From the NCBI GenBank assembly GCA_024762895.1, contig JANTGN010000048.1:1-15246 (forward strand): DNA of 15,246 nucleotides, in the 5' to 3' direction. Shown piece after piece: positions 6,620 to 14,457 of the stretch; position 1 is the stretch's first letter; each line of letters begins with the position of its first letter. The DNA is from Thiotrichales bacterium. Lineage in GTDB: Bacteria; Pseudomonadota; Gammaproteobacteria; J044. The translations under genes and the position numbers were made by a program. The notes beneath the pieces were generated by a model. The model was given only the letters and a program-made list of their open reading frames with translations, searched no databases and was not told where the DNA came from.

Positions 6620-7952
6620 CTCACCCCTGTCTTTACCCTTGATTCTTGAATCCGAGCCTGATGAGCAGTGGCTCATTACTCGTTTCGAGCGCCTTAGCAG
6701 GGGTCAGTTCCTTGGTGTGGTTTCCGCGGTTGCGCAATCGCTACCAGACCGTCAGTTTGCAATCAATCTCTGTGAGGATCGCCGAAATTTTATGGTAGGT
6801 TTCGCGGCAGCCCTGGTACGCCATCAGACCGTCCTCATGCCGTCGAACAGGAGTGTGGGAACGATTGCGGAGATTGCAGCGCAGTATCCCGATAGCTATA
6901 TCCTGAGCGATGGACTGGAGGGTCCTGAGGGGGTAATGCAGTTTGATTGCACACATCTACCCTGGGGCTCGCCGGTAGAGACACAGGTGCCGATGATTGC
7001 TGGCGATCATGTGGCTGCCATTGTCTTCACCTCGGGTAGCACGGGCAGGGCGGTACCCAATACCAAGACCTGGGCCAGCCTGGTCAGGGGGGCTGAGCTG
7101 GCGCAACAGCGTTTTGGCTTTAATCAAAGAACCGGCATCGTGGCGACGGTTCCTCCTCAGCATATGTACGGTCTGGAGACCTCGGTACTGGTGCCCCTGG
7201 TCACCGGGGCCAGGGTATATGGCGGTCGCCCCTTTTTCCCGGAGGATATACGTCAGGCCCTGGCCTGTATGGGACAGCATAGCCTGCTGGTCACAACGCC
7301 CATACATCTACGTGCCTGCGTGACATCTGGATTGGTATGGCCCGATATCGAGTCCGTGATCTCGGCTACTGCGGCGCTGGACGAGGCGTTGGCTCAACAG
7401 GCGGAAGCAGTCTTCAAGACGCCGGTGCAGGAGATTTATGGCTGCACCGAAGCGGGCTCACTGGCCTCTCGTCAAACGACTCGTGATGCTATCTGGAAGT
7501 TATATGAGGGGTTTCGCCTTTATTGGCAGAAGGAGCAGGTCATCCTTTCGGCGGAGCATCTTGCCGCTGATGTGCCCCTGAGCGATGTCGTTGATGAAGT
7601 GGATCAACACCACTTTCGACTTCTGGGGCGTCATCAGGACATGCTGAATATAGCCGGTAAACGTGCTTCATTGATGGATTTAAACCTCAAACTGAATGCC
7701 GTTCCCGGGGTTGAAGATGCCGTTTTTGTCGTGCCGGATAGCAAGGAACGGGTCGTGACCCGTCTGGCAGCCCTGGTGGTAGCACCCAGCCGAAGTGAGA
7801 AACAGATTATCAGAGACCTGTCTCGACAGTTGGATCCGGTCTTCCTTCCCCGGCCTCTTTACCAGGTCGAAGCCCTGCCGAGAAACGAGACGGGCAAATT
7901 AACCCGTGATGCCCTGATGCAGCTTATAGAAAGAAAGGAAGGGTGCGCCTGA
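6606..7952 (+). CDS. AMP-dependent acyl/aryl-ACP ligase (starter-loading enzyme)
   Basis: This is a 448-residue member of the adenylate-forming superfamily. The phosphate loop is FTSGSTGRAVPNTKTW (141-156), the A5-type motif YGCTEAG (278-284), the hinge and ribose-binding block LGRHQDMLNIAGKR (340-353), and the catalytic lysine in PRNETGKLTR is Lys431. Length and motif style match the compact ligases of aryl polyene and xanthomonadin clusters. XanA2 of Xanthomonas loads 3-hydroxybenzoate onto an ACP. Here the likely reaction is ATP-driven activation of a hydroxybenzoate and transfer to the adjacent ACP; specificity is inferred from the chorismatase upstream. The chosen ATG at 6606 overlaps the COG4648 gene by 14 nt, with AGGAG a little far upstream at 6587-6591. 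An in-frame start at 6507 would overlap that gene by over 100 nt and is less likely. Confidence 0.9.
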   Translation: MSLNNSPLSLPLILESEPDEQWLITRFERLSRGQFLGVVSAVAQSLPDRQFAINLCEDRRNFMVGFAAALVRHQTVLMPSNRSVGTIAEIAAQYPDSYILSDGLEGPEGVMQFDCTHLPWGSPVETQVPMIAGDHVAAIVFTSGSTGRAVPNTKTWASLVRGAELAQQRFGFNQRTGIVATVPPQHMYGLETSVLVPLVTGARVYGGRPFFPEDIRQALACMGQHSLLVTTPIHLRACVTSGLVWPDIESVISATAALDEALAQQAEAVFKTPVQEIYGCTEAGSLASRQTTRDAIWKLYEGFRLYWQKEQVILSAEHLAADVPLSDVVDEVDQHHFRLLGRHQDMLNIAGKRASLMDLNLKLNAVPGVEDAVFVVPDSKERVVTRLAALVVAPSRSEKQIIRDLSRQLDPVFLPRPLYQVEALPRNETGKLTRDALMQLIERKEGCA

Positions 7953-8245
7953 TGCATGAAGTGCAGATCAGGGTTCCCTGTTCACATCCCGGTCTTGCAG
8001 GTCATTTCCCCGGTAATCCTGTAGTGCCTGGCGTGCTGATTCTGGATTTGATTCGTGAGGCCGTTCAACAATGGAGGCCGGGATGGCACATCATGGGTAT
8101 TCAACAGGTAAAATTTAACCACCCCCTTTTTCCCGATCAGGATGCCAGGGTGCAACTGGAGGCGACGGCGGGAAAGCTGAGGTTTCGCGTTTCCCATGAA
8201 GAAGGACTATTGGCCCAGGGTGAGTTTCGTTTTGAGCCCTGCTAG
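7952..8245 (+). CDS. FabA/FabZ-like hotdog 3-hydroxyacyl-ACP dehydratase (ApeI-like)
   Basis: This 97-residue single-hotdog protein is shorter than FabZ (about 150). The dehydratase signature GHFPGNPVVPGV gives the catalytic His18, and fourteen residues later Asp32 occupies the acid position, as the Asp does in FabA (Glu in FabZ). Later blocks, QQVKFNHPLFPDQ and the closing GEFRFEP, fit the family. It should remove water from 3-hydroxyacyl-ACP during polyene chain growth, probably in partnership with the second hotdog protein at 14008-14457. The ATG at 7952 overlaps the AMP-ligase stop (TGATG) and has a purine-rich GGAAGGG 8 nt upstream. A GTG at 7943 would add three residues but leaves almost no room for that site. 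Confidence 0.88.
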   Translation: MHEVQIRVPCSHPGLAGHFPGNPVVPGVLILDLIREAVQQWRPGWHIMGIQQVKFNHPLFPDQDARVQLEATAGKLRFRVSHEEGLLAQGEFRFEPC

Positions 8246-8251
8246 ATATTC

Positions 8252-9145
8252 ATGAGCCGGGAATGGATCAAGAAAACGGAGCGCAGTAGCGACTTCTGGT
8301 TACGCCTGATCCGCTGGATAGCCCTGCGTTTGGGCAGGCCTGCGGCGCGCCTGTTGCTATGGCCGATCACCCTTTTTTACTATGTCCTTTCTCCTCGGGT
8401 AGTGCGTGATTCCCGCGACTATCTGGGCCGTGTCCTGGAACGCAGGGCGGGGTTTTTGGATGTCTATCGGCATCTGCATAGTTTCGCCTCGACTATCCTT
8501 GATCGTGTGTTTCTACTTAGTGGCAGGGAAGATCTCCTGGATGTGCGCATCCATAATGCCGATGATCTGCATGCCCGCGTAGATCAGGGCCAGGGATGTA
8601 TCTTGCTGGGCTCCCACCTGGGTAGTTTTGAGGTGTTGAGGGCATTGGGTGTTCATCGTCAGCATTTCCCCCTGAGGGTCCTGATGTACCCAGACCACAA
8701 TCAGACAATTACTCGATTACTCAATGTCCTGAGTCCCGAAGTGGCCAGCACGGTCATACCACTGGGGCAGGTCGATACCCTGCTGAAGGTCAGGGAAAGC
8801 CTGGAGCAGGGGGACCTGATCGGTATGCTGGGTGACCGGGTTGCTGAAAGCGATAAGCAGGTGGAGTGTCGCTTCATGGGGGAGATGGCGCAATTTCCTG
8901 CCGGGCCTCTGCTATTGGCTGCTACCCTGAATGTCCCGGTCATCCTGTTTTACGGCCTGTATCGTGGGGGGAATTGCTACGATATTTATTTTGAATTACT
9001 CACCGAGGCACCTGAGATCACACGTGCCCAGCGTCAGGAGTTCATCAAAGACCTGACATGTCGCTATGCGGCACGACTGGAGTATTATGCTCAACAGGCC
9101 CCTTATAACTGGTTCAATTTTTATGATTACTGGCACAAGGATTAG
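8252..9145 (+). CDS. LpxL/HtrB-like lysophospholipid/lipid acyltransferase
   Basis: This 297-residue inner-membrane acyltransferase resembles the late acyltransferases of lipid A. A hydrophobic N-terminal region (about 16-48) should anchor it to the membrane. The HX4(D/E) catalytic motif appears as GSHLGSFE with His122 and Glu127. A GDR motif follows in GMLGDRVAES, then FPAGPLLLAATLNVPVI and the typical end PYNWFNFYDYW. Aryl polyene clusters regularly carry such an enzyme, believed to help build the lipid that anchors the pigment in the outer membrane; the acceptor here is unknown. In some clusters a glycosyltransferase is fused to or next to this enzyme; here a separate family 2 glycosyltransferase begins near 15212. 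The gene starts 6 nt after the dehydratase stop and overlaps the next start by 23 nt. Confidence 0.9.
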   Translation: MSREWIKKTERSSDFWLRLIRWIALRLGRPAARLLLWPITLFYYVLSPRVVRDSRDYLGRVLERRAGFLDVYRHLHSFASTILDRVFLLSGREDLLDVRIHNADDLHARVDQGQGCILLGSHLGSFEVLRALGVHRQHFPLRVLMYPDHNQTITRLLNVLSPEVASTVIPLGQVDTLLKVRESLEQGDLIGMLGDRVAESDKQVECRFMGEMAQFPAGPLLLAATLNVPVILFYGLYRGGNCYDIYFELLTEAPEITRAQRQEFIKDLTCRYAARLEYYAQQAPYNWFNFYDYWHKD

Positions 9146-9716
9146 AGCAGGCCTTTTCTGCGTGCTGGCCATCACCATGCACGCCTCGACTGCCGGTTCT
9201 GGCCTTGGTGATGTGATGAAGGCGCTGTCGGCCATTCGTTTCAGTGAGTCGAAATATACCGAGGAAAAGCATTACGAAATGATGGATTTCCCCATGATCC
9301 AGCAGGGGGTCCTGCGCTATGAGTCACCGGAGAGTCTGGCCTGGGAGCGTGGTGATAATGGTCAGGGGCACTACGAGATACACGAGAATCAGCTGATCAC
9401 ACGGCGTCATGATAAGGTCGAGACCATCAGCCTGGAAAGCATGCCCGCCCTGAGAGCCTTTATTGAATCTTTTCGTGCCACTCTGGCAGGGAATGAGCGG
9501 CGATTGAGGCAATACTATGTAGTTTCATTTTCAGGCGTGGTAGAAAGCTGGAAACTACAACTCCAGCCCAGGGACCGGACGATGCGACGTTTCATTGACC
9601 AGATTATTATCCAGGGTGAAAAGGACCAGCTCAGGCTAATTGAAATACATGAAATCAATGGAGACTGGTCACGGATGAAGCTTGAGCCTGTCAGGCAGGA
9701 GTATCATGCCGGATAA
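9123..9716 (+). CDS. LolA-like periplasmic lipid/lipoprotein carrier
   Basis: The 197-residue product has a signal peptide at its N-terminus (MITGTRIRAGLFCVLAITMH then ASTAG; cleavage likely near residue 24). The mature part begins like LolA-family domains, with a VMKALSAIRFSESKYTEEKH block and an FPMIQQGVLRYESPESLAWE segment in which the substrate is expected to be met by a half-barrel of beta strands. It lacks clear whole-length LolA identity by eye, so the call rests on fold-like pattern plus context: aryl polyene clusters nearly always carry a LolA-like gene directly before an MMPL exporter. The likely role is to ferry the pigment-lipid across the periplasm. An in-frame ATG at 9066 would put 19 more residues before the signal peptide and deepen the overlap, so 9123 is preferred; no strong ribosome site is seen. 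Confidence 0.78.
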   Translation: MITGTRIRAGLFCVLAITMHASTAGSGLGDVMKALSAIRFSESKYTEEKHYEMMDFPMIQQGVLRYESPESLAWERGDNGQGHYEIHENQLITRRHDKVETISLESMPALRAFIESFRATLAGNERRLRQYYVVSFSGVVESWKLQLQPRDRTMRRFIDQIIIQGEKDQLRLIEIHEINGDWSRMKLEPVRQEYHAG

Positions 9717-12033
9717 ACGCTATCTGGTATTTCTGGCCTGGGGACTGTTCTTTATCCTGGTGTTCTACCAGGTATTTGCCCGCACCTCGATACGATCCGA
9801 CATGTCGGCCTTTTTACCGGCCGGGGTTAACAAAGAGCAGCGACTGTTACTCCAGGGCCTGCATCAGGGCCCGGCATCCAGGATCTGGCTGATGGCCCTG
9901 GAAGGGGAAACGCCCGAGGTACTGGCGGCCGTCAGTAAGGATTTTGCCTTTCGCTTACGTGAAAGCGATCAGTTTCTTCAGGTCCTGAATGGTGAAGAGC
10001 TGCTTGACCAGGCCACCAGGGATCAGCTTTTTGAGTGGCGTTATCTATTAAGCCCCAGGGTCGATGAGGCCTATTTCAGCGTCCAGAGTCTGAAGAAGGC
10101 CCTGCAGGATCGTCTGGATGATCTCGGTTCTCCTCTGTCCAGCTTCGAAAAAGAACTGATACCCAGTGACCCTACCGCAGCCTTCATCGACTTGATATTG
10201 GCCCTGGGCTCACTGGATCGGGGCCCTGAATATTTTAATGGCGTCTGGTTTTCTGAGGACAGGAAACAGGCCCTGTTACTGGTAGACACCCGAGCTGAAG
10301 GGATGGACCTGGATGCACAGCAACGTGCCTATGACACGATTCTGAGGCAATTTAACAAGGCGCGTGAAGGAGCAGCGATCAGGCTGGTTGCCTCTGGTGC
10401 GCCCTTGTTTGCCCTCGAGAGTCGCTCCAAAATCCGCCAGGAAAGTCAGCGCCTGTCGCTGATGGCAACGTTGTTTATGCTGCTATTCATGGGCTGGGTC
10501 TATAGAAGTCCTCGTAGATTACTTTTGACGGCCCTTCCACTGGCCGGTGGCATTCTGGCGGCCATTGCCTGCGTCTCGTTTCTGTTTGATAGCGTGCATG
10601 GCATCACTCTGGCCTTTGGCATCACTCTCATGGGGGTGGCGGTGGATTATCCGGTGCATGTCTTGAGTCATGTACACAGGGGCGAGGGCCTGAGGCAGGC
10701 GGTTGATCGTATCTGGCCCACCCTCAGACTCGGTGTCCTGACCACATTAATGGGTTATGCTGCCATGTCGATGACCAAGTTTACCGGGCTTGCCCAGCTA
10801 GGCGTCTTTTCCATGGCCGGTTTATTGGTCGCAGCGCTGATTACTCGCACCTTGTTACCCGCCATTCGTGATACTCGGGATCAGCCCCAGCCGTACCTGA
10901 TGTCGGTCATTGGTTACCTTGATGTCAGGCCGCCCCTCTTAGTGAGACTGAGTTTATTACTTGTGGTGATAGCAGTTCTGGCGTTCGTGGCCCGACAGGG
11001 TGATAGCTGGTCTGATGATATTGCCGAGCTGAGTCCTCTCGCCCCTGAACTCAGAGATCAGGATCGGCAGTTACGCGCACAAATGCAGGCACCCGAGCCG
11101 CGATATCTGCTGATGCTTTCTGCAGAGTCGACCAACGAACTGTTGCTTGATCTGGAGGCCCTCGAATCTACGCTGGATCGAGCCGTGGGCATGGGCTATC
11201 TCTCCGGCTACCAGTCGGCTGCAAAGATCATTCCCAGTGTGACGACCCAGCGACAACGCCAGGCCATGCTCCCCGAGGCCGAGGTCCTGAGCCAGCGCCT
11301 GGATGAGGCATTGCTGGAACTTCCATTCCGACATGCCCTGTTTGAGCCTTTTCTGGCGGCGGTGGAACAGGCCAAGACACTCGATCCACTGGAGTTGAAG
11401 GATCTGGAGCAGGGTAGCCTGGGCATTCGTCTCGCTGGACTGGTTCGTCCTATCGATGACCACGTCGTGGGGGTCGTGCAGTTGAGCCAGGTTGAAGACC
11501 CATCGCAGATGGAAAAGATGCTGTCTGAGGCTGATATCCAGGGCCTGATGTTTATCGATCTGAAACGTGCCACCAACCAGATCGTCGATACCTTCAGATT
11601 GGAGGCCATCGATCGCATCCTCTGGGCTTCGGTCCTGATTGTACTCATTCTTATGTTTGGACTGCGTGATCCCGTGCGTGGCCTACGAGTACTGCTTCCC
11701 ATTATCCTGGCCGTTGGGCTGGCGGCCAGTGTGCCCATCCTCACCGGTCATCGTCTCAATCTTTTTCACCTGGTGTCTTTGCTACTGGTGGCGGGGATTG
11801 GGCTGGATTATGCACTATTCTTTTCACGGCCTGACAACGGTAAGGAACGTCTCAGGACGCTGCATGCGCTGGTGGTATGCAGTACCTCAACCCTGGTGGT
11901 TTTTGCTATGCTTGCCGCCTCATCCATACCGGTGTTACAGGCGATAGGTATGACCGTGACCAGCGGAGTACTGTCGGCCTTTATATTGTCCTGGATCTTT
12001 GCCAGGCGGAATAATCAAGCAGGATTTCTGTGA
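9706..12033 (+). CDS. MMPL/RND-superfamily exporter
   Basis: This is a 775-residue polytopic inner-membrane protein with two homologous halves. Each half has one leading helix, a large periplasmic domain (roughly residues 30-250 and 430-630) and a bundle of about five helices. The charged helix residues expected to relay protons are Asp314 in GVAVDYPVHV and Asp701 in GIGLDYALFF, in matching positions of the two halves. Family members export lipids and other hydrophobic compounds using the proton gradient. With the LolA-like and acyltransferase genes beside it, export of the aryl polyene lipid is the natural inference. The ATG at 9706 has AGGAG four nt upstream and overlaps the LolA-like gene by 11 nt; an in-frame start at 9682 has no such support. 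The 3' end overlaps the ketosynthase start by 4 nt. Confidence 0.92.
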   Translation: MPDKRYLVFLAWGLFFILVFYQVFARTSIRSDMSAFLPAGVNKEQRLLLQGLHQGPASRIWLMALEGETPEVLAAVSKDFAFRLRESDQFLQVLNGEELLDQATRDQLFEWRYLLSPRVDEAYFSVQSLKKALQDRLDDLGSPLSSFEKELIPSDPTAAFIDLILALGSLDRGPEYFNGVWFSEDRKQALLLVDTRAEGMDLDAQQRAYDTILRQFNKAREGAAIRLVASGAPLFALESRSKIRQESQRLSLMATLFMLLFMGWVYRSPRRLLLTALPLAGGILAAIACVSFLFDSVHGITLAFGITLMGVAVDYPVHVLSHVHRGEGLRQAVDRIWPTLRLGVLTTLMGYAAMSMTKFTGLAQLGVFSMAGLLVAALITRTLLPAIRDTRDQPQPYLMSVIGYLDVRPPLLVRLSLLLVVIAVLAFVARQGDSWSDDIAELSPLAPELRDQDRQLRAQMQAPEPRYLLMLSAESTNELLLDLEALESTLDRAVGMGYLSGYQSAAKIIPSVTTQRQRQAMLPEAEVLSQRLDEALLELPFRHALFEPFLAAVEQAKTLDPLELKDLEQGSLGIRLAGLVRPIDDHVVGVVQLSQVEDPSQMEKMLSEADIQGLMFIDLKRATNQIVDTFRLEAIDRILWASVLIVLILMFGLRDPVRGLRVLLPIILAVGLAASVPILTGHRLNLFHLVSLLLVAGIGLDYALFFSRPDNGKERLRTLHALVVCSTSTLVVFAMLAASSIPVLQAIGMTVTSGVLSAFILSWIFARRNNQAGFL

Positions 12034-13217
12034 ATCGAAAACTACAGATCAGCGCGCAAACCCTGGTATCGGCCCTGGGCAACGGGGTGGAGGCACATTA
12101 TCAGGCCCTGAAAGAGGGTGAGAGTGGGCTGAGGGTCTGTGATCTTGAAGGCGTGAATCTTGATACCTGGATCGGTAGGGTAACGGGCGTGGAGGATGTC
12201 ATCATCAAGGATACGCTGGCGGATTATGATTGCAGGAATAATCGACTAGGCCAGCTTGCGCTGGCGCAGGATGGATTTATCGAGGCGGTCAACCAGGCCA
12301 GTGCGCGATATGGTCATCATCGTATCGGTGTGTTTTTGGGCACATCGACCTCGGGTGTGCAGCAGACAGAAATGGCCTATGCGGATCGTGATGAAGATAG
12401 TGGTGACCTGCCGTCCTATTTTAATTACCGTACTACACATAACATGTTCTCGATTGCCGATTTCACACGGCATTACCTGGGGCTTGAAGGTCCTGCGATG
12501 GTGGTTTCAACGGCCTGCTCTTCCAGCGCCAAGGTATTTGCAAATGCACAACGATACCTGCGAGCGGGCATCTGTGATGCGGCCATTGTGGGTGGAGTGG
12601 ATACCCTCTGTCATATGACCTTATATGGGTTTAATGCCCTGCAGCTCGTGTCCTCGCAACCCTGCTGCCCTGCAGATCAGGATCGTGATGGGATCAATAT
12701 CGGAGAGGCCGCTGGATTTGCCCTGCTCGAATGGGAGCAGGATGACGACAGCATTTGTCTACTGGGTTATGGCGAGAGTAGTGATGCCTATCATATGTCC
12801 AGCCCTCACCCCGAAGGCATGGGGGCGGCCATGGCCATGCGTCAGTCCCTGAGGTCAGCGCGATTACAGCCCTCGGATATCGACTACATCAATCTCCATG
12901 GTACGGCCACACCGGCCAATGATCTGTCGGAAGATCGAGCCCTCATGGATGTCTTTGCGGGTGAGGTGCCCTGCTCATCCACCAAGGGTTTTACCGGGCA
13001 TACCCTGGGGGCGGCGGGTATCGTTGAGGCCATTTTTTCCTGTATCGCGATTGAGCGGAATCTGATACCGCAGAGCCTGAACACGAGATCTGTGGATGAG
13101 GCCATACATTCGCCCATCGTATTAAGTACCCGAGAACAGCCGGTTAGTCGAGTCATGACTAACTCCTTTGGTTTCGGTGGTAGTAACGCCAGCCTGATAC
13201 TGGGGTATGCCTCATGA
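12030..13217 (+). CDS. 3-oxoacyl-ACP (beta-ketoacyl) synthase, elongating ketosynthase (ApeO-like)
   Basis: The 395-residue ketosynthase of the thiolase fold has a complete Cys-His-His triad: Cys163 in STACSSS, His290 in LHGTATPAND and His324 in KGFTGHTLGAAG. The glycine-rich end NSFGFGGSNASLIL is also intact. It should condense malonyl-ACP with the acyl-ACP intermediate. The next gene encodes a catalytically dead homologue, so the two probably form a ketosynthase/chain-length-factor heterodimer, as in type II polyketide synthases and in the ApeO-ApeC pair described for aryl polyenes. Start is GTG at 12030, overlapping the exporter stop as GTGA, with AGGA about 7 nt upstream; coupling is likely. 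A second, homodimeric ketosynthase common in such clusters is not in the window. Confidence 0.95.
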   Translation: MNRKLQISAQTLVSALGNGVEAHYQALKEGESGLRVCDLEGVNLDTWIGRVTGVEDVIIKDTLADYDCRNNRLGQLALAQDGFIEAVNQASARYGHHRIGVFLGTSTSGVQQTEMAYADRDEDSGDLPSYFNYRTTHNMFSIADFTRHYLGLEGPAMVVSTACSSSAKVFANAQRYLRAGICDAAIVGGVDTLCHMTLYGFNALQLVSSQPCCPADQDRDGINIGEAAGFALLEWEQDDDSICLLGYGESSDAYHMSSPHPEGMGAAMAMRQSLRSARLQPSDIDYINLHGTATPANDLSEDRALMDVFAGEVPCSSTKGFTGHTLGAAGIVEAIFSCIAIERNLIPQSLNTRSVDEAIHSPIVLSTREQPVSRVMTNSFGFGGSNASLILGYAS

Positions 13218-14014
13218 TGCGCATGGGAATTGCGGCCGTTGGATTATGTGCGCCAGGCCTGCCGGACTGGCCAACCGGCAGATCCTGGTTTAGTGGTAGT
13301 CAGGCCTATGACCCCGGCATGGCTATGCCCGAACTCAGGCCAGACCTGTTACCGGCTAATGAGCGCAGACGCACAACAGCGCATATCAAGCTGGCCTTAC
13401 AGGTTGCCCAGGAGGCACTAGATGATTGGCAGGATGAGGCAGAGGACCTGGCCACCGTGTTCAGTAGTTCGGATGCGGATCTTGATATCGTTGATAAGAT
13501 ACTCTGTAGTCTTAATCTTCCGGGGAGGCCGGTATCGCCGACGCATTTTCATAACTCGGTGCACAATGCAGCGGCCGGTTACTGGTCGATAGCGACAGGA
13601 TCACACGCACCCTCGACCAGCCTGTCAGCCTATGAGGCCAGTTTTGCAGCGGGCCTGCTCGAGGCCGCGTGCCAGGTGAATGAGGAACATCGTCCGGTGC
13701 TACTCGTGGCCTATGATATGCCACCGCCAGCTACCCTGGCTCCTTTTTGTCCCGTGAAGTCGCCTTTTGGTGTTGCCCTGGTGCTGACGCCGGAAGCTGT
13801 CTCCTCGGCCCGGATTCGAATGGGTCTTGAGTTGATACATCAGAAAGATGAGCTGGATGCCATGGATGATGCCGGACTGGAGATTTTAAGGAATGCCGCC
13901 CCTGCCGCGCGCAGCCTTCCCCTGCTTGCCCTTCTGGCTAATGAGGTGTCGGGCACCGTTACGCTGCCGGGCCTGGCTGGTCAGGCGCTCAGACTGGAAC
14001 TGTCCCCTTGCTGA
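13214..14014 (+). CDS. Chain length factor: catalytically inactive ketosynthase-like partner (ApeC-like)
   Basis: At 266 residues the protein is much shorter than a full ketosynthase. The block HFHNSVHNAAAGYWSIATG (111-129) and the following STSLSAYEASFAAGLLEA (134-151) match the Ketoacyl-synt_2-type domain seen in aryl polyene clusters. Where an active ketosynthase has the nucleophile Cys, the aligned residues are Ser138 or Ala139. The two catalytic histidine blocks are missing because the C-terminal half is reduced. This supports a role as chain length factor that pairs with the preceding ketosynthase and sets polyene length, as reported for ApeC. The start ATG at 13214 overlaps the ketosynthase stop by 4 nt (ATGA); a second ATG follows at once. 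The 3' end overlaps the next gene by 7 nt. Confidence 0.87.
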   Translation: MMRMGIAAVGLCAPGLPDWPTGRSWFSGSQAYDPGMAMPELRPDLLPANERRRTTAHIKLALQVAQEALDDWQDEAEDLATVFSSSDADLDIVDKILCSLNLPGRPVSPTHFHNSVHNAAAGYWSIATGSHAPSTSLSAYEASFAAGLLEAACQVNEEHRPVLLVAYDMPPPATLAPFCPVKSPFGVALVLTPEAVSSARIRMGLELIHQKDELDAMDDAGLEILRNAAPAARSLPLLALLANEVSGTVTLPGLAGQALRLELSPC

Positions 14015-14457
14015 TAGAACGTGAGGAACTCTGTGGACTGATACCGCATGAGGGTCGCATGTGCCTGCTGGATGGGGTAGAGGAATGGGATGAGCAGCGT
14101 ATCGTCTGCATCAGCCAAAGCCATCTCGATCCGAATAATCCCTTGCGTACTCAGCAGGGGCTCTCTTCCATCCATGGCGTGGAGTATGGTGCCCAGGCGA
14201 TGGCGGTGCATGGTGGTTTGTTGGCTCGAGACAGTGGGCAGCGCTTACCTTTTGGCTATCTTGCCGCGTTACGGCAGGTCGAGTTTGAAGTCGATTGGTT
14301 GCATGAGATTAAGGGGCCATTACGGGTTGAAGCGACGCGGCTCATCGGGCAGGGTGGGCAGTTCATTTATCAGATCATGGTCCTTGGGCGGGATCGCCTG
14401 CTGCTAACGGCAAGGGCGACGGTCATGACCAGAACCAGTGAGAGCCAATCAGAATGA
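14008..14457 (+). CDS. Second hotdog dehydratase of the pigment cluster (COG4706/ApeP-like), TTG start
   Basis: The 149-residue protein opens with LCGLIPHEGRMCLLDGVEEW (9-28), a block typical of the COG4706-type 3-hydroxyacyl-ACP dehydratases of aryl polyene clusters. It continues with SHLDPNNPLR (38-47) and a central helix IHGVEYGAQAMAVHGG (55-70). Glu59 is the candidate acid and His39 a candidate base; the classic GHFPG motif of FabZ is absent. It likely works with the short hotdog protein at 7952-8245 on the same 3-hydroxyacyl-ACP intermediates. No ATG precedes the conserved block: the first ATG (14059) would delete it, so translation must begin at TTG 14008 (or CTG 14011), inside the end of the chain length factor gene. 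Re-initiation after that gene would explain the weak start. Confidence 0.84.
   Translation: MLIEREELCGLIPHEGRMCLLDGVEEWDEQRIVCISQSHLDPNNPLRTQQGLSSIHGVEYGAQAMAVHGGLLARDSGQRLPFGYLAALRQVEFEVDWLHEIKGPLRVEATRLIGQGGQFIYQIMVLGRDRLLLTARATVMTRTSESQSE

Noticed and set aside
11208..11744. Minus-strand open frame of 178 codons inside the exporter gene
   Set aside because: Its sequence is Arg/Ser-rich low-complexity as expected opposite a GC-rich gene, and the plus-strand exporter reading is unbroken.
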